Shown piece by piece: positions 62,755-64,000 of a DNA stretch of 64,000 bases. Position numbers and translations under genes: made by a program. The first letter of the stretch is position 1. Each line of letters opens with the position of its first letter. Source of the stretch: Flexithrix dorotheae DSM 6795 (GTDB taxonomy: Bacteria > Bacteroidota > Bacteroidia > Cytophagales > Flammeovirgaceae); contig NZ_KB903441.1 of the NCBI RefSeq assembly GCF_000379765.1, forward strand, positions 1 through 64,000, read 5' to 3'. The notes below the pieces were generated by a model. The model worked only from the letters and a program-made list of their open reading frames with translations, did no database searches and was not told the origin of the DNA.

Positions 62755-64000
62755 CTAATCATTATCCTGTAAAAAAATATTATTCCTTTTTACTAAATAA
62801 TGTTTATAATTTTTAAAAGATTTTGTGTAAAAATTTTCCTCGGAGTTGGCATCAAGATTAATTTTATTGATCAATGTTAATAATTGACCTGAAATTAAAG
62901 GAGGGTGAACAAATAAAATTAATAATAAAATGAGAGGAAATCCTAAAGCTCCTTTAATGAAAAAGGAAACTATATATTCATATTCAAATTGAAAGCTTCC
63001 CAAAATAAAATCTATAAATAGCAAAGTTAATCCAACAACTATTGCATTAATAATCCCAAAAGAATAAGACTTTAATGTCTTAATTAATTCTAGTTTTAAG
63101 ATTTTGTTCATTAAAAACATATAGGCAATAGTATAGAAAAAATCGCTTACAACCACAGCCCAAGCAAAACCAATTAAACCAAGATCCATTAAAATATAAA
63201 ACATTACACAAATAAATAATATCCTCATTATAATAAGAACCATCTTTATATTTAAATGTGCAGTTGCATCACAAACTATTCCAGCAAACATATTTATCAT
63301 ACTTAATGGTATCGCAATTGCAAGTATCCTAAGGACCGTTATCGAAGGCTCCCATCCCTCTCCCAAAACTACAAGTACAATCTCTTCGGCAGAAAAAATC
63401 AAATAAGAACTAAAGGGAAACAAAACAATAATAACTAAGGAGATAATTTTCAGGTATACCTTCGAAAGTTCTTTAATATTATCTTGCAGACGGCTAAAAG
63501 AAGGCATCATTACTTTGGCCACACTAGTAGTAATATAGTATAAAGGTAAATAGACCAACTGAGATGCCCTATCATAGAATCCAAGCAATCTTGTTCCTAA
63601 GAATTTTTCTATTAATATTTTATCGATACTAATATTAATAAATTCAAAAAAGCTATTTATGGAAACTCTACCACCATATGACAAAAATGGTTTAAACCTT
63701 TTCCATATAAATAAGGGTTTTATAGGATGTTTAATTACAATAAAAGAAAGGAAACCATTTATTAAAATTTGACTAATTGAAGCACAAATTAAACTATATA
63801 CACCAAAGCCAAAAAACGCCATAGTAATACCAATAAAAACATATCCTAAAACAAATGAAACTATTTCATTTATGGCAATATTCTTAAAACGTAAATCCCT
63901 GGAAAGTAAGCTAATAGAGGTAGTAAACAGTCCTTGAAAAATAAAGGTAATTGAGGCGAAACGCACAATTTCAGGCAAGGAAGGATTTTCTGATATTAAA
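62755..64000 (-). CDS. Wzx-type polysaccharide flippase (5' end outside window)
   Basis: At least 415 codons. The frame stays open to the right edge (residues LISENPS precede the TTG at 63978), so the true start lies outside; roughly the first 80-90 residues of the usual length are missing. It is a membrane protein of the MATE/PST (MOP) superfamily. The stretch ITFIFQGLFTTSISLLSRDLRFKNIAI is typical for the third-helix region, and KPFLSYGGRVSINSFFEFINISIDKILIEKFLG for the second half. It should flip lipid-linked oligosaccharide units. It forms the upstream end of the visible glycan locus, followed by the polymerase gene after 92 bases. Confidence 0.88.
   Translation of the reverse strand, partial: LISENPSLPEIVRFASITFIFQGLFTTSISLLSRDLRFKNIAINEIVSFVLGYVFIGITMAFFGFGVYSLICASISQILINGFLSFIVIKHPIKPLFIWKRFKPFLSYGGRVSINSFFEFINISIDKILIEKFLGTRLLGFYDRASQLVYLPLYYITTSVAKVMMPSFSRLQDNIKELSKVYLKIISLVIIVLFPFSSYLIFSAEEIVLVVLGEGWEPSITVLRILAIAIPLSMINMFAGIVCDATAHLNIKMVLIIMRILFICVMFYILMDLGLIGFAWAVVVSDFFYTIAYMFLMNKILKLELIKTLKSYSFGIINAIVVGLTLLFIDFILGSFQFEYEYIVSFFIKGALGFPLILLLILFVHPPLISGQLLTLINKINLDANSEENFYTKSFKNYKHYLVKRNNIFLQDND

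Noticed and set aside
62755-63978. Complete flippase gene starting at TTG 63978
   Set aside because: The frame is open beyond this codon to the window edge, and the protein would lack the first helices of the family.
1-64000. tRNA, rRNA and CRISPR arrays
   Set aside because: Looked for the T-arm GGTTCRANYCC pattern, rRNA-like conserved blocks and regularly spaced direct repeats; none was seen by eye.

Overview
The window looks like the chromosome of a low-GC member of the Bacteroidota, most likely a gliding or marine Cytophagales-type organism. Four lines of evidence point there. The primary sigma factor is the short 287-residue form typical of the phylum. Several promoters match the Bacteroidota pattern TTG-N19-21-TAnnTTTG(C). 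At least four large secreted proteins end in type IX secretion (T9SS) C-terminal sorting domains. Gene sets typical of the phylum are present: a MoxR/DUF58/DUF4129/DUF4350/SpoIIM cluster, a DUF349 repeat protein and a FISUMP-domain protein. No tRNA, rRNA or CRISPR array was seen. The only mobile-element trace is a cut-off transposase start at the left edge.

Layout. Bases 1-4.7 kb hold the transposase fragment and housekeeping genes on the minus strand (primary sigma factor, pnp, rpsO). Bases 4.9-11 kb hold a five-PAS sensor histidine kinase, a thioredoxin-like redoxin, a DinB-fold protein, and a divergent pair made of an FMN/pyridoxamine-oxidase-like protein and a MocR-type regulator with a candidate operator between them. 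Bases 11-17.7 kb hold a T9SS-secreted protein, an S9 peptidase fused to a formylglycine-enzyme-like domain, and a membrane-anchored GH2 glycosidase. Bases 17.8-25 kb hold the RDD / SpoIIM / DUF4129 / DUF4350 / MoxR / DUF58 cluster, probably one envelope-associated AAA+ system. Bases 25-46 kb mix metabolism and stress genes: aldo/keto reductases, Cu/Zn superoxide dismutase, Ppx-type phosphatase, lipid kinase, amidohydrolase, phosphoheptose isomerase, dienelactone hydrolase, Zn-dehydrogenase, bestrophin, polyphosphate kinase, YqgE and a DUF349 protein. Polyphosphate synthesis (ppk1) and a Ppx/GppA phosphatase lie about 9 kb apart.

Bases 46-64 kb form the most specialised part, all on the minus strand. 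Two giant paralogous T9SS-exported proteins share a lyase-like N-terminal domain and carry different arrays of carbohydrate-binding-like modules. They sit beside a surface-polysaccharide locus with a Wzx-type flippase (cut by the right edge), a Wzy-type polymerase, two GT2 glycosyltransferases, a GT-B-like protein, an FAD oxidoreductase and an LPG-synthase-type membrane protein. The simplest reading is that the locus makes and exports a polymer, and the two secreted proteins bind, trim or remodel that polymer or a related one outside the cell.

Many genes end in clear rho-independent hairpins. Several of these settle start codons, because the hairpin lies inside the longest possible reading frame (superoxide dismutase, flavodoxin-like gene). 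All functional calls come from reading motifs; no database search was possible.
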